Of a stretch of 13,911 nucleotides of DNA, positions 13,354-13,911 are shown in pieces. The translations under genes and the position numbers were made by a program. Location of the stretch: positions 1-13,911 of the forward strand of contig JALOQQ010000015.1 of assembly GCA_025453315.1 (NCBI GenBank). Reading direction: 5' to 3'. The notes beneath the pieces were generated by a model, which worked only from the letters and a program-made list of their open reading frames with translations, was not told the DNA's origin and made no database searches. This stretch comes from Planctomycetota bacterium (GTDB taxonomy: Bacteria > Patescibacteriota > Patescibacteriia > Patescibacteriales > UBA12465). Numbering within the stretch: the first letter of the stretch is position 1; every line of letters starts with the position of its first letter.

Positions 13354-13893
13354 TTATTGCTTTTGATGGATATCATCTTTTGATCTATGCTCTGTTAATG
13401 GTTCGTGCTCCTCATGTAAAATCTCTTTAGTTTCATTATTGGTAACAACTTGATGATATTCATTCTTTTCTCTATTTACATCCATATAAACTTCAACACC
13501 TTTTTTTAACTTAGGATCGCCACTTTGTTTATGGCCTTGGGTTGTTTTTCTGAGCCAACCAAAACCAGACCTAGCCGTCTTGGTTTTTATTAATTCACTT
13601 ACAGATATTGTTTCTTCGATAGTAATTCCTTTCCAGCTATGACCACATAAATAATTAAAACAAAAACTATTATCACTTTCCTCAAGGGTATAAACTTCTA
13701 TCGGATTATTACAGGTGGGACAGAATCCAGAAATTACCGATCTTAGAAATTTTTCATAATCCGGAGCAATCGTGCCCTTAGGTGGCAACGATCTATCCAA
13801 AAGAGCTTGGGCGTATGATATAACTTTGTCTTTATCAATATTGATTGGAAGATCATTAAATATCTCTAAACCTTTAATGGTTATAGAAGACAT
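13354..13893 (-). CDS. Zinc-ribbon-containing hypothetical protein
   Basis: The 179-residue product is soluble and carries one probable zinc ribbon: Cys58-x2-Cys61 in GFCPTCNNP and Cys78 with Cys83-Gly-His85 in FCFNYLCGHSW. The N-terminal third is ordinary mixed sequence. The C-terminal third (VYMDVNREKNEYHQVVTNN, then a run of Glu, His and Lys) is highly charged, probably partly disordered or binding to a partner. No enzymatic motif is seen. It is the first gene of the four-gene minus-strand cluster in this window, and the upstream 18 bases include AGGATCT before the ATG. The cluster may continue beyond the window edge. Confidence 0.65.
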   Translation of the reverse strand: MSSITIKGLEIFNDLPINIDKDKVISYAQALLDRSLPPKGTIAPDYEKFLRSVISGFCPTCNNPIEVYTLEESDNSFCFNYLCGHSWKGITIEETISVSELIKTKTARSGFGWLRKTTQGHKQSGDPKLKKGVEVYMDVNREKNEYHQVVTNNETKEILHEEHEPLTEHRSKDDIHQKQ

Positions 13894-13911
13894 AGATCCT
13901 ACTTCAGAATC

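Noticed and set aside
13165..13383. 72-codon plus-strand ORF opposite the membrane-protein gene
   Set aside because: The minus-strand frame encodes clear membrane helices in a tight cluster; this frame has no such support.

Overview
The window is AT-rich bacterial DNA of short, tightly packed genes, and it looks like a Patescibacteria/CPR-type genome. This is an inference from style rather than from a marker gene. Almost no gene has a Shine-Dalgarno sequence, several promoters sit so close to the start codon that the mRNA would be leaderless, conserved enzymes are scattered among unrelated neighbours, and many small membrane or hypothetical proteins are present.

Positions 1-6.9 kb hold mostly housekeeping genes. 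They are the amidotransferase end of glmS (cut by the window edge), a YbjQ-family protein, a PflX-type radical SAM enzyme transcribed divergently from it, the cofactor-independent phosphoglycerate mutase gpmI, a small membrane protein, a PlsC-like acyltransferase, a stand-alone PEP-utiliser 'mobile domain' protein, and the nucleotide-pool sanitising enzyme RdgB/HAM1. Convergent genes are separated by hairpin terminators at most junctions.

Positions 6.9-11.6 kb are accessory. Two predicted secreted proteins of unknown function (starts 7056 and 10238) each have a good TTGACA promoter and their own terminator. Between them lies a tight three-gene minus-strand operon: a GNAT acetyltransferase, a class-III PLP aminotransferase and an S51 (PepE-like) serine peptidase, joined by a 4-base overlap and a 4-base gap. 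This is the best candidate for an undescribed small metabolic module. A tiny ORF follows the second secreted protein, then a second GNAT enzyme on the minus strand.

Positions 11.6-12.1 kb contain no protein gene but are rich in structure. A 65% GC, strongly self-complementary block with terminal inverted repeats and a tRNA-Ser-like 3' end is bracketed by two hairpin terminators. It is followed by a possible short minus-strand RNA, an AAATGAGACA inverted repeat, and a tandem array of CCTGACTT repeats with a spacing of about 10 bases. The array runs into the end of the next gene.

Positions 12.1-13.9 kb are a closely spaced minus-strand cluster of four proteins I cannot name: a zinc-ribbon protein, a membrane protein, a 61-residue protein and a 225-residue protein. 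No transposase, integrase, CRISPR array, rRNA or intact tRNA was found.
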